This document shows, piece after piece, positions 35,186-44,012 of a stretch of 64,000 nucleotides of DNA. A program made the translations under genes and the position numbers. The stretch's first letter is position 1; each line of letters starts with the position of its first letter. The stretch is from Paraburkholderia silvatlantica (GTDB lineage: Bacteria; Pseudomonadota; Gammaproteobacteria; Burkholderiales; Burkholderiaceae). The stretch lies in NCBI RefSeq assembly GCF_003096715.1, contig NZ_QEOL01000008.1, positions 62,001-126,000 on the forward strand, in the 5' to 3' direction. The notes under the pieces are model-generated. The model saw nothing but the letters and a program-made list of their open reading frames with translations, did not search any database and had not been told where the DNA came from.

Positions 35186-37219
35186 TTACGAGTCGCTCGG
35201 CCTCGGGCGGGAGCGCACACCACCGACCATCGGTACGCTGTGTGTCTCCGATGCGATGCCGTCAACGCCAGTCGCAACAGAAACGAAAACCGGGAACGGA
35301 AAACGCCCGAGCGCGGAAAGTGCCAATGATGCGAGTTCCGCGTCGGGAAGCTCGACGTGAACTGAAATCCCACGCAAGTTGTCTTGTGCGATGCCGACTT
35401 TTGCGCCCTCGACACCGGCATCCACGAGCGCCGACTGCAAAGCGTCTACCGTTTCCAGCCGCTTGAGTGCGGGCTTGAAGATCTTGCCGACACCTGTCAG
35501 GGGCATCGCATCGACGATGCGTACCGCTTTGGGGAGTGCAGCGCGCTCGCTGATCTCGCCGCGCAGGAACTCGGCGATTTGTGCTTCGTTCGCCGTTATA
35601 CCCGGCTTTAGCTGGACATAGGCGACCGGCAACTCACCCGCGTGCATATCGGGACGCCCGACTGCTGCAGCAATATGGACCGCGGGATGGCGATGCAGCG
35701 CTTCTTCGATCGCTGCAGGATCAATGTTGTGTCCGCCCCGGATAATCAGCTCTTTCTTCCGGCCGGTGAGCCAGAAGTAACCCTCTGCGTCGCAGCGTCC
35801 CAGATCGCCGGTATTGAGCCATCTGCCGCCATCCGCCAGGTCCATCCAGATGCCGCTGTTCTGCTCCGCACGCATATAGCCGATGAACACGTTCGGGCCG
35901 GAGATCAGCAGTTGACCCACCTCGTCCGCAACACAGTCCCGCACATAATGGCCCGCCTCATCGACCACCACGGCTTTCATGGCCTGGCCTGGGAGACGAA
36001 GGCCGATAGACCCGACCCGCCGTTCACCGAGCGGCGGATTGACGCTGCTAACGCAGGTGCCTTCCGTGAGGCCATAGCCTTCGAGGATCTTGATACCGGT
36101 TCGAGTCTGGAACGCACGCAGCAACTCCACCGGCATTGGCGCGGCTCCGCACAGGCCGTACTCGAGTGAACCGATGTCGCGAGCGCCAACGGGAACGTCC
36201 AGCAGTGAGCCATAGAGCGTCGGCACGCCGCTGAAAAAATTGATCCCGTAATGCTCGACGATTTCCCAGAAGCGTTTGACGACGCCTTCGGCGCGATAAC
36301 CTTGGGGCGTGCCCAAAACGACATGTGCGCCACGCGAAAACGGCAGCAGCCCCGTCACCATCACCGCATTGACATGAAACAGCGGCAATCCGCAGAACAT
36401 CGTCTTGCCCGGACCGACGCTTTCACCAAAGAACTGCGCGGCGCCCCAGGCATTGGCCACTTCGTTGCCGTGCCGGCGCATCGCGATCTTGGGCAAGCCT
36501 GTGGTGCCACCCGTGCAGAAATAGGACGATACGTCGTCCGTGCTCGCTGGCCGCGAACTGGAGAGCGCTGTGCCAGGCTCGCATGCCATTGCTTCGCTGA
36601 AGTCGTGGAGGGCGACCTGCGATGGAACTGCGCCTCGCACGCCCCCCTCGCCATGCAACCGTGCGCACTCGCCGCGCTGAAGCATTCGGGCGGCAAATCG
36701 CTGTTCGCCCGGCACATGGTCGGCGAGGTTGACCAGCACGACGTGCTTGAGCGAGGCAACCTTGTGCAAGGCCGGCTGCACTTTTGGCCACAGGTCCGTG
36801 CCGGGATACGGTGCCAGCGTGACAAGGACGCTGGCGCCCGATGCATTGAGCAGTTCGCCGATCGCGTCGCCTTCGAGCAGTGGATTGATCGCGCAGACAA
36901 TACCGACGGCCTCGGCTCCCCAGATCACAAAATGCGTTTCGGGAAGATTCGGCAATACATAGGCGACGACCGTGTCTCGCTGTACACCCAGTCGCGACAG
37001 CATGTTCGCGGTCCGCGTGATATCGCGCACCAGTTCGCTGAACGTCCAGCGTTCCGGGTTCGCGTATCCGTCCGCCGTTGCGAAGAACGATAGCGCCGGT
37101 GCCGACGGATCAATGGCCGCGCCCCGGCAGATCATCTCGTACGTGTTCGTGGGGAGATCCGGGGGTTGCCCGTGGGCTTCGATCGCGTCGATGTCCTGGA
37201 TGTTCGCGACGCCTTTCAC
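35186..37219 (-). CDS. Acyl-CoA synthetase (AMP-forming ligase)
   Basis: 677-residue adenylate-forming enzyme activating a carboxylic acid with CoA and ATP. P-loop YFCTGGTTGLPK near residue 240, A5 region EGYGLTEGTCVSS near 390, TGDLG near 475, GRKKELIIRGGHNI near 490, and a catalytic lysine in PLTGVGKIFKP near 580. About 90 residues beyond the usual end (VHVELPDAELASLALSALGRF) have no assigned role. GTG start overlaps the FAH stop by 4 nt (GTGA). In context it may activate the ring-cleavage product or the incoming acid. Confidence 0.87.
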   Translation of the reverse strand: MKGVANIQDIDAIEAHGQPPDLPTNTYEMICRGAAIDPSAPALSFFATADGYANPERWTFSELVRDITRTANMLSRLGVQRDTVVAYVLPNLPETHFVIWGAEAVGIVCAINPLLEGDAIGELLNASGASVLVTLAPYPGTDLWPKVQPALHKVASLKHVVLVNLADHVPGEQRFAARMLQRGECARLHGEGGVRGAVPSQVALHDFSEAMACEPGTALSSSRPASTDDVSSYFCTGGTTGLPKIAMRRHGNEVANAWGAAQFFGESVGPGKTMFCGLPLFHVNAVMVTGLLPFSRGAHVVLGTPQGYRAEGVVKRFWEIVEHYGINFFSGVPTLYGSLLDVPVGARDIGSLEYGLCGAAPMPVELLRAFQTRTGIKILEGYGLTEGTCVSSVNPPLGERRVGSIGLRLPGQAMKAVVVDEAGHYVRDCVADEVGQLLISGPNVFIGYMRAEQNSGIWMDLADGGRWLNTGDLGRCDAEGYFWLTGRKKELIIRGGHNIDPAAIEEALHRHPAVHIAAAVGRPDMHAGELPVAYVQLKPGITANEAQIAEFLRGEISERAALPKAVRIVDAMPLTGVGKIFKPALKRLETVDALQSALVDAGVEGAKVGIAQDNLRGISVHVELPDAELASLALSALGRFPFPVFVSVATGVDGIASETHSVPMVGGVRSRPRPSDS

Positions 37220-38172
37220 GGTGCCTCCGCGACGACGCGATTTTGCTGAACACCAAGATTGATCGAGCCGTCGGGGCTGACGATACGCGCCTCCACGACG
37301 TCCCCAACCTTGAGATACTGGGTCCGCTCAGCCTGCAGATTCATGAACAGACGCCATTTTTCCGCTTCAGGCAGTTGGGCGGCCGCACGCTGCTTTTCGG
37401 GCGACGGGATGATCAACGCACAACCGGACGGCGTGCCGGTCGCGAGCAGGTCGCCGGTGTGCAGATCGTGGACGCCGGAAAGCTCGGTCAGCGTCTGCGC
37501 GGGACCATACACCAGACCGGCCGTGGTGTCGGTCTGCCGCAGAATGCCATTGACCGTCAGCGTCAGCACGAGCTCGCCCAGCTTCGCAATTTCTTCCTTT
37601 TGCAGCAGGCACAGGTACGGACCGACCGGCCCGAACGTCCGGTAGCTCTTGCCCTTGTAGAACTGCATCTGCGGAATCTGAATGTCGCGCGCCGAGTAAT
37701 CATTGACGATCACGGCACCCGCGACGAACTTGTGCAGGTTCTCTTCGGTCACGGTGACGCGGGAGGTGATGTCGCGCTTCAGGACAAGACCGAGCTCGAT
37801 TTCATAGTCGAGGAATCGCACCTCTTTCGGCTTCACGAGCGGCGAGTCGGCGGCAACGATGCAGCTCGCCGCCTTCGTGAAGATCATGTTGAACTTCTTC
37901 GCGTCCGGGTCCATGCCGGACTCGATCATATGCTGGCGATAGTTCGCTCCCTGGCAGACGAACTGCTGATTCGCGGTCACCGGCGAAAGCCATTGCACCT
38001 GCGACTCGGGAATCGTCGGGCCGTCCAGCAAAAGCAGCCGTTCGACCGGGTTCGCCTCGATGAATTCGGCGGTGGTCCGGAATTCGCCGGGTATCGGCGT
38101 GATCGCGCCATCGGCAACGACGCCCCACTGGGCGTGACCATCATGCAGATAATGCAGAACGTGAACTGCCAT
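37216..38172 (-). CDS. Fumarylacetoacetate hydrolase family protein
   Basis: 318 residues. FAH-family metal and catalytic residues are in GANYRQHMIES (~92), FLDYEIELGLVLKRD (~123), VNDYSARDIQIPQMQFYKGKSYRTFGPVGPYL (~160) and GDLLATGTPSGCAL (~238). Such enzymes cleave C-C bonds of 2,4-diketo acids or isomerise/decarboxylate meta-cleavage products, matching a step after an extradiol dioxygenase. GGAG lies 8 nt before the ATG. Coupled to the acyl-CoA ligase gene downstream. Confidence 0.87.
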   Translation of the reverse strand: MAVHVLHYLHDGHAQWGVVADGAITPIPGEFRTTAEFIEANPVERLLLLDGPTIPESQVQWLSPVTANQQFVCQGANYRQHMIESGMDPDAKKFNMIFTKAASCIVAADSPLVKPKEVRFLDYEIELGLVLKRDITSRVTVTEENLHKFVAGAVIVNDYSARDIQIPQMQFYKGKSYRTFGPVGPYLCLLQKEEIAKLGELVLTLTVNGILRQTDTTAGLVYGPAQTLTELSGVHDLHTGDLLATGTPSGCALIIPSPEKQRAAAQLPEAEKWRLFMNLQAERTQYLKVGDVVEARIVSPDGSINLGVQQNRVVAEAP

Positions 38173-38206
38173 TTCTAATCTCCGGATTCGATGAACGGGT
38201 GTTGCT

Positions 38207-39307
38207 TCAGGCGAAAATGCTGGCGAGTGTCTTCAGCTTGGCCAGTGTGAGGTCGGGGCTACGGCGCAGATTGCGAATCAGTCCGGCGATGCTTACAGGC
38301 GTCAGTTTCGGCTTGGTGAAGCTGCGCGGCATTGTCGGTCCCCACTGCGCCATCGCGTTGCGGCTCACGCCATGGATTCCGGTCGGCACGTCGGCAGTGA
38401 ACAGATCTCCGTCGCAGTAGTGTTCGTGCTTGTCGCCCCACGGGTCCTGCCAGTAGTCGAAGATCTGACTGCCGAGGATATGTCGGCCGATCCCCCACGC
38501 GTGGGTCCAGCCGCTCTCGCGCAGTACGCGCTGGCCCGTGCCGATCGCGTCCGCGTCGACGAGCTCATAGGCGCTATGGCTGTACTTCGCGACAAATCCC
38601 TGAGCGAGCGCAAGGGTGTGATGATCGGCGGGCTCGCTGCCGAGATCGAGACGCATGAAGGCGACGGCGGGCGAGCCGTCGGGCAGCACCTGCACGTCGC
38701 TCGGAATGAAACCGAAATGCTGCGTGTACCACGCACAGGTTTTCTGATAGTCGGCAAGTTCGAGCACCACGTGCCCGAGGCGGACGACCTCCGGCGCGTG
38801 GCCGGGCGGTCGCTGGGTTCCGTTGACGCGGACTGTCGCATCGACTGAGTTGAAGGCCAACGGCAGCCGGTGAGGCAAGCTCGCTGCCAGTTCCTGGCCC
38901 CATAGCGCATCGACGCGAAACCCGGATGGATCCGTCAGCGTCACGACGTATCCGCCGCCCGGCAGTGGCGAACGCCCGATCTCCGCCGCGCCCGGCAGCT
39001 TTTGCAGCGCGACCAGTTCGAGCCAGCTGCCGACCCGCAAGCCGAACCCCACGAACCGCGATTTCGGCGCCTTGCGAACGACATAGCAGAAGTGCGAGGC
39101 GCCGGTGCCGCGCAGGAGGAGCCGACTTTCGCCACGCGAGACGGTTTGCAGCCCGAAGTCGTTGAGAAAACGCTCGGCTTTTCCGAGGTCGGGCCGATCG
39201 AACATCAAATAGGCCAAAGCCGTCGCTTTTGCCGTCGGATTCGGGTGACGCGCCGGTTGCTCAGTCGTCAACTCCGGGGCGGCACCGTTTTCGGTGGTCG
39301 TCTCCAT
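38207..39307 (-). CDS. VOC-type extradiol dioxygenase paralogue
   Basis: 366 residues; two VOC domains like the protein at 33196-34110, plus an N-terminal tail of ~25 residues and a basic C-terminal tail (~40). Likely metal ligands: H in VRLGHVVLELADY, H in AKYSHSAYELVD, E in GDKHEHYCDGD. The HAWGIGRHILGSQIFDYWQDPWG block is shared with the paralogue. GGAGGG precedes the ATG at 39307. First gene of the leftward cluster, divergent from TetR. Confidence 0.82.
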   Translation of the reverse strand: METTTENGAAPELTTEQPARHPNPTAKATALAYLMFDRPDLGKAERFLNDFGLQTVSRGESRLLLRGTGASHFCYVVRKAPKSRFVGFGLRVGSWLELVALQKLPGAAEIGRSPLPGGGYVVTLTDPSGFRVDALWGQELAASLPHRLPLAFNSVDATVRVNGTQRPPGHAPEVVRLGHVVLELADYQKTCAWYTQHFGFIPSDVQVLPDGSPAVAFMRLDLGSEPADHHTLALAQGFVAKYSHSAYELVDADAIGTGQRVLRESGWTHAWGIGRHILGSQIFDYWQDPWGDKHEHYCDGDLFTADVPTGIHGVSRNAMAQWGPTMPRSFTKPKLTPVSIAGLIRNLRRSPDLTLAKLKTLASIFA

Positions 39308-39375
39308 AGTCCCTCCATGTATTTCGTCAGACCGGCGTCAGGCGCCGTTTATGACATTAAACTCATGACTGATAG

Positions 39376-39413
39376 TTTTGTCAATATAGAGATTCGAATC
39401 TATACTGTCAAAA
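39376..39413. promoter_or_regulatory. Imperfect inverted repeat, candidate TetR operator
   Basis: TTTTGTCAATATAG (39376-39389) and CTATACTGTCAAAA (39400-39413) are inverted arms matching at 12 of 14 positions, with a 10-bp centre that includes ATTCGAAT. It is 21 bp upstream of the TetR ATG and 69 bp from the dioxygenase start. Its TTGTCAAT core also occurs in the operator at 49952-49981. Confidence 0.6.
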
Positions 39414-39433
39414 AGACCACAAATGAAACGATC

Positions 39434-40186
39434 ATGACGACCACGACCAATCGCCGGCCCCCAAAACGCTCGCCGCGTGCGGCGCCCTCGCCGGCCCCCG
39501 TTGTCGATGAGCGGGAGCCGCGCGGTGCGCGCCGCAAACGTGAAACCCGCGCCCGTCTGCTCGATGCCGCGCTGAGGCTGATGGCCGAAAAGGGCATGGA
39601 AGGTGTCGCAATCAACGAAATCACCGAGGCCGCCGATGTCGGCTTCGGCTCGTTCTACAACCATTTCGAGTCGAAAGACGCGATCTATTCGACGCTCGTC
39701 GACAACGTGTTCGAGGAATTCGCGGACATGCTCGATCGCCTCGCGGGCGGCATCTCCGATCCCGCGGAGGTTGTGGCGGTTTCGGTCCGTCATACCATCC
39801 TGCGTGCGCGGCATGATCCGGTTTGGGGGCGATTCCTGATCCGGGAAGGCTTTTCCGCAGGCATGTTGAGCCGCGGGTTAGGCCAGCGGCTGCTGCGCGA
39901 CATCGGCAATGGGATCGAGGCGAAGCGATTCGTTGTCGCCGACCCCTTGATCGGATTTCTCGCGGTGGGCGGCACGGTACTGTCCGCCATCGCGGCCGAA
40001 CTGAACTACGTCGTGCCTGGCGCAACCGCAGCGGGCGTGCTCGAAGAACTCGGCTTCGACGGCGAGCGCCTTCCCGAGCGTACGGCGGCCATGCTGCTGC
40101 AGACGCTCGGGCTCAAGCGCGCGGAAGCGGAGAAAGTCGCAGCGCGTCCTCTGCCGGCGGCAGAGGAAACGGCCGAGGAAGACTGA
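39434..40186 (+). CDS. TetR family regulator of the aromatic cluster
   Basis: 250 residues. The DNA-binding domain is RETRARLLDAALRLMAEKGMEGVAINEITEAADVGFGSFYNHFESKDAIYSTL (~40-90); the C-terminal domain would bind a ligand. Polar N-terminal tail of ~35 residues. The start at 39434 is preferred; ATG 39364 would run through the inverted repeat. It is a close paralogue of the TetR at 50016 (INEIT-AADVGFGSFYNHF and SDPAEV-AVSVRHT-LRA shared). It probably represses the divergent dioxygenase operon and itself. Confidence 0.9.
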   Translation: MTTTTNRRPPKRSPRAAPSPAPVVDEREPRGARRKRETRARLLDAALRLMAEKGMEGVAINEITEAADVGFGSFYNHFESKDAIYSTLVDNVFEEFADMLDRLAGGISDPAEVVAVSVRHTILRARHDPVWGRFLIREGFSAGMLSRGLGQRLLRDIGNGIEAKRFVVADPLIGFLAVGGTVLSAIAAELNYVVPGATAAGVLEELGFDGERLPERTAAMLLQTLGLKRAEAEKVAARPLPAAEETAEED

Positions 40187-40247
40187 CGGCAAGCACGCGT
40201 GCGCCGCGATCCCGCGCACACGCGCCGGACCGCGACGCCCATGGATT

Positions 40248-40997
40248 TCAGCCAACGGCGCGCGGAAAAAGTTTGCTTGCCGCTTGTCGAGCGACGAATC
40301 CGGCGTCCGTCAACTGGGCGACGTCGGGACAGGACAAGGCGCCCGGTGCGCTCTTGCGCGACGCTGCCGCATGTCTTGCCGGGTTGTCCGCCGTACTCGC
40401 GGCGAGCCCGCGTACCACCTCGGCGATTTGCGCGGCGACGATGGTGATCGCGCGCCGGTGACCTTCGACGATCGCCTGGTAGCCGTCCGACACGGGTTCG
40501 CTCAACACGCTGCGACAGGTCACTGCGCCTGCACCGTCCGACCTCCGCACATTCCATACGACGTCGACCAGCACATGCGAGCGAGGCCACGATTCGAAAC
40601 GCTGGACCTCGACGGCGATCTGATAAACGGGAACGTCCTCCCCGTTCGCCGGCGCGCCGGGTCCGGCCGTGCCGGCCTCTCGACTGACGCCGGCAATCAG
40701 CGCGGAGCGGATCTCGTCCGCAAGCGACGAAGCCCAACGATCGTCCTCCAGCACCTTCAGCTGCGCCGCATCGACCTGCACGACAAGCTGACTTCTCGCA
40801 TCAGCGGCAGGCACTTTCACAGGCCGCACGTCGATGCGCCAGGCAGGGGTTGCGCGACTGCTCGCGGGCGGCGATACGCCGGCGGCGAGCGTATAGAAGC
40901 GCGCTGACGGCGAAGCGCAAGCCGTCATGAGGACGAGGCCAGCGACGGCCACTGTGCGCGGCAACCCACGTAGCGAGGGGCGTAAGTTCCGGATCAT
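40248..40997 (-). CDS. pqiC: PqiC-type lipoprotein of the PqiABC system
   Basis: 249 residues, lipoprotein signal with lipobox LMTAC near residue 27, then the ABC-transport-auxiliary domain (RFYTLAAG, RIDVRPVKVPAADARSQLVVQ, DRWASSLADEIRSAL). In E. coli PqiC is an outer-membrane lipoprotein receiving the PqiB tunnel. The C-terminus is longer than usual (~40 residues, TADNPARHAAASRKS). The ATG overlaps the pqiB stop by 4 nt. Last gene of the leftward efflux/Pqi run. Confidence 0.85.
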   Translation of the reverse strand: MIRNLRPSLRGLPRTVAVAGLVLMTACASPSARFYTLAAGVSPPASSRATPAWRIDVRPVKVPAADARSQLVVQVDAAQLKVLEDDRWASSLADEIRSALIAGVSREAGTAGPGAPANGEDVPVYQIAVEVQRFESWPRSHVLVDVVWNVRRSDGAGAVTCRSVLSEPVSDGYQAIVEGHRRAITIVAAQIAEVVRGLAASTADNPARHAAASRKSAPGALSCPDVAQLTDAGFVARQAASKLFPRAVG

Positions 40998-42589
40998 GGC
41001 TGGTCTCCCTTCTTGCCAAACAACAGCGCCTGCGGATGGCGCTCCAGATAATCAGCAAGCGCATTCAGCGATTGCAACGTTCGCGTCAGTTGCTGCATCG
41101 CATCCTGAACGTCGGACTGCATCGGCGCAGCCTGGTGAAGCGTCGTTTCGGCGGCGCCGAAGGTCTTTTGCGCGGCCGCCAGGGTGTCGCGCGCTTGCGG
41201 CACGACCTCCGTGTCCATGTGACCGAACAGCTTGTTGGCGTTTTCGAGCGCGCCGTTCAGGTTGTTCCCGATCTTGTCGAACGGAACCTGGTTCAGCTTT
41301 CGGGCGATGTCCGCGACCTGCACCTGCAGTTCGTCGAGCGTGTTCGGCACGGTCGGCAGTTCGATCGGATTGCGGCTCACGTCCACGCTCGCGCGAGCCG
41401 CTTTCGGGAACATGTCGAGCGCGACGTAGAGCTGGCCGGTCAGCAAGCTGCCGGTGCGCAATTGTCCGCGCAGCCCTTCTGTCACGAGGTGCTGAAGCAG
41501 TTCGTGGCCACCCGGCGTGTTGGGGTCGGGCAGCGCGTCGTTCGAGCGTCGGCTCAGGCGGTCGGGATAAAGCGCCATCGAGACCTTCATGCTGAAGCTC
41601 TTCTGCGTTTCGCTGTATTCGATACCGATGCCGGTCACCTGCCCCAGCACGATCCCGCGAAGGTCCACCGGCGCGCCAACGGACAGTCCTCGCAGCGACT
41701 GGTCGAAGCGCATCACGACATTGAGCGGCTGGCCGTCAGGCTCGCGCATCGCCTCCTGCTCGTCGGCCGCGAGCGGAAACCCGGCTTTGTCCACCGCGAG
41801 CGCTCCGCCGTCCTGACCGGGGGGACTCTGGAATGCCAGCCCGCCGACCACGACGGTCGCAAGTGACTGGGTATTGAGCTTCAGACCGTTGGAATCGAGA
41901 CGCAGATCGACGCCGCTTGCGTGCCACCATCGCGTACGGGTCCTGACATATTGATCGAACGGCGCATTGATGAACACATTGACGATCACACCATCGCCGT
42001 GAGGGTCGAGCGAGAAGCCGACCACCTGCCCGGCCTGGACACGATGGTAGAAAACCGGCGCGCCGATATCGATCGAGCCGAGCGATTCGCCTCGCAACGT
42101 GTACTGATGTCCACGTTGCCCCGTCGTGACGATGGGCGGGTTTTCGAGTCCGGCAAAGGCGATTTGCGTGTCGGTCGAGCGCCCGATATCCGCGCCGATG
42201 TAGGCGCCGGACAGCAACGTACCGAGGCCCGAGATACCGTTGGCGCCGACACGCGGCCGCACGACCCAGAACCGTGTGCCTTCTGTTGCGAATCGCGCGG
42301 CGTCCTTGCCGAGCTGAATGGTCACGATCACGCGCCGCAGGTCCTTCGACAGCGCGATGGCTTGCACGAGGCCGATGTCCACATCCTTGTACTTGACCTT
42401 GGTTTTGCCCGCCTCCATGCCTTCCGCGCTATCGAAGGTAACGGTGATGACGGACCCTTTTTCGGCGACCGATTTCGCCACGAGCGCAATGCCGATCAAT
42501 GCGCAGATCAGGGGAACCAGCCATATGAGGGACGGCAGCCAGCGCTTGCGCGGCCGAAGTTCGGGGCTGGGCAGATTGGGAAGATGCAT
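40994..42589 (-). CDS. pqiB: MCE-domain protein PqiB
   Basis: 531 residues: one membrane helix near the N-terminus (LPSLIWLVPLICALIGIALVAKSV), then three MCE/MlaD repeats (GSVITVTFDSAEGMEAGKTKVKYKDVDIG; YTLRGESLGSIDIGAPVFYHRVQAGQV; VVMRFDQSLRGLSVGAPVDLRGIVLGQV) and a helical C-terminus (LNQVPFDKIGNNLNGALENANK) that builds the periplasm-spanning tunnel. It probably moves lipids or other hydrophobic molecules between membranes. Confidence 0.92.
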   Translation of the reverse strand: MHLPNLPSPELRPRKRWLPSLIWLVPLICALIGIALVAKSVAEKGSVITVTFDSAEGMEAGKTKVKYKDVDIGLVQAIALSKDLRRVIVTIQLGKDAARFATEGTRFWVVRPRVGANGISGLGTLLSGAYIGADIGRSTDTQIAFAGLENPPIVTTGQRGHQYTLRGESLGSIDIGAPVFYHRVQAGQVVGFSLDPHGDGVIVNVFINAPFDQYVRTRTRWWHASGVDLRLDSNGLKLNTQSLATVVVGGLAFQSPPGQDGGALAVDKAGFPLAADEQEAMREPDGQPLNVVMRFDQSLRGLSVGAPVDLRGIVLGQVTGIGIEYSETQKSFSMKVSMALYPDRLSRRSNDALPDPNTPGGHELLQHLVTEGLRGQLRTGSLLTGQLYVALDMFPKAARASVDVSRNPIELPTVPNTLDELQVQVADIARKLNQVPFDKIGNNLNGALENANKLFGHMDTEVVPQARDTLAAAQKTFGAAETTLHQAAPMQSDVQDAMQQLTRTLQSLNALADYLERHPQALLFGKKGDQP

Positions 42590-42637
42590 CGTTCGGGTGT
42601 TTCGGAGAGTCCGGTTTGTTGAGAGGCAACGCCGCAG

Positions 42638-44002
42638 TCAGCGCACGCCTGGTCGATCGGTTCGTGCGCGATGCCTGGCTGCATCGACGCTGTCCCATAT
42701 GAGCCGTGAATCGAACTGGTGCGACGCGAGCATCGTCAGGATCACCACCGCCGCAAAGGCGAGCGCGGCCGGTCCCGCTGTGATGACCGCAAAAGAGCCG
42801 AAATGCACCAGCGTGACGGTCAGTGCAACGACGAAAACATCGAGCATTGACCAGCGGCCGATGCGCTCGACGAGCCGATAGAGCACGGTGCATTCCCGAG
42901 GCCGCCAGGCCGAGCCGCGACGAGCGGTTAGCGTGAGAAGCGCGAGGACGGCCAGCTTGAGCATCGGTACGAGAACGCTCGCGATAAAAACCACGACAGC
43001 GAGCGGCCAGTCGCCCGAACTCCAGAAGTACGCGACGCCGCCCAGGATCGTGTCGTCCTCGAAGCGGCCGAGCGTCGACGCATGCATGATTGGCAGCAGA
43101 TTGGCCGGGATATAGGCGAAAACGGCGGCAAGCAGCAGACTGGTGGTTCGCGTCAGGCTGTCTGCATGGCGACGGTGCAGCAGGTGCCCGCATCGCGAGC
43201 ACCGCTGGCGCGTCCGACCTTCTGCGTGCGCCTGAACCAGACCGCAAGCGTGACAGCCGACCAGTCCAGCGCGCTGCGCGGTCACGGCGGACGAGCGCGC
43301 CGGTTCGCGCACTGGCTGCATCCTCATGAAGCGCTCGCGTCGGCCCTCGACCTTCGACCAGCGAATGCCGGTCCTGCGGGCAGACGTGAGACGCTCGTGG
43401 ACCGCCCACAGCCGGCCGGGATCGAATGAAGCAACGATGGCCAGCATGACGGTCAACCCAGCCAGTGCAAAGAGGCCAGGCCCCGCGATCACGTCGGCGA
43501 TGCTGACCATCTTCACGATCGTCACGAGCACGCCGAGCATGAATACCTCGACCATGCACCACGGACGCACGAGTTGCACGACGCGCAATACCCGGTTGAA
43601 GCGGGGCGGCACCCTGCCGATGCGAAGCGGCACCAGCAGATACAGGAAGGCCATCAGCTCGATCAGCGGGAAGACTGTCGATGAGCAGAACACCATCGCC
43701 GCGACCATGCACATCTCGCCTGACCAGAGCGAGCGCACAGCGCCAAAGAGCGTCGCCTCCGAAGTCACGCCGTTGGCACGCAGCTCGATCACCGGGAAAG
43801 CCTGCGCGATGCAGAAGGCGATCAATGCGGCTAGCGTCATCGCGCAGATGCCGTCGAGCGACGCGCCCCCATCCGCCAATGCGCCCAGCTTCGCGGCGCA
43901 TCGCGTGCAGCTCGCGACGCGCGCTCCGACGCTCGCTGGCTTGCGCAACAGCAGATCGCATTCGTGACAGGCAATCAGTCTGCGATATTCCATGCTCGTC
44001 AT
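42638..44002 (-). CDS. pqiA: Paraquat-inducible membrane protein PqiA
   Basis: 454 residues with two homologous halves, each a zinc ribbon followed by four membrane helices. Ribbon 1: CHECDLLL ... CTRCAAKL (~13-35). Ribbon 2: CHACGLVQAH ... CSRCGHLL (~245-270). This is the inner-membrane partner of PqiB. The start at 44002 leaves 10 nt after the outer-membrane channel stop, so it is co-transcribed with the RND pump genes. Confidence 0.92.
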   Translation of the reverse strand: MTSMEYRRLIACHECDLLLRKPASVGARVASCTRCAAKLGALADGGASLDGICAMTLAALIAFCIAQAFPVIELRANGVTSEATLFGAVRSLWSGEMCMVAAMVFCSSTVFPLIELMAFLYLLVPLRIGRVPPRFNRVLRVVQLVRPWCMVEVFMLGVLVTIVKMVSIADVIAGPGLFALAGLTVMLAIVASFDPGRLWAVHERLTSARRTGIRWSKVEGRRERFMRMQPVREPARSSAVTAQRAGLVGCHACGLVQAHAEGRTRQRCSRCGHLLHRRHADSLTRTTSLLLAAVFAYIPANLLPIMHASTLGRFEDDTILGGVAYFWSSGDWPLAVVVFIASVLVPMLKLAVLALLTLTARRGSAWRPRECTVLYRLVERIGRWSMLDVFVVALTVTLVHFGSFAVITAGPAALAFAAVVILTMLASHQFDSRLIWDSVDAARHRARTDRPGVR

Positions 44003-44012
44003 ACGCGCGCGC

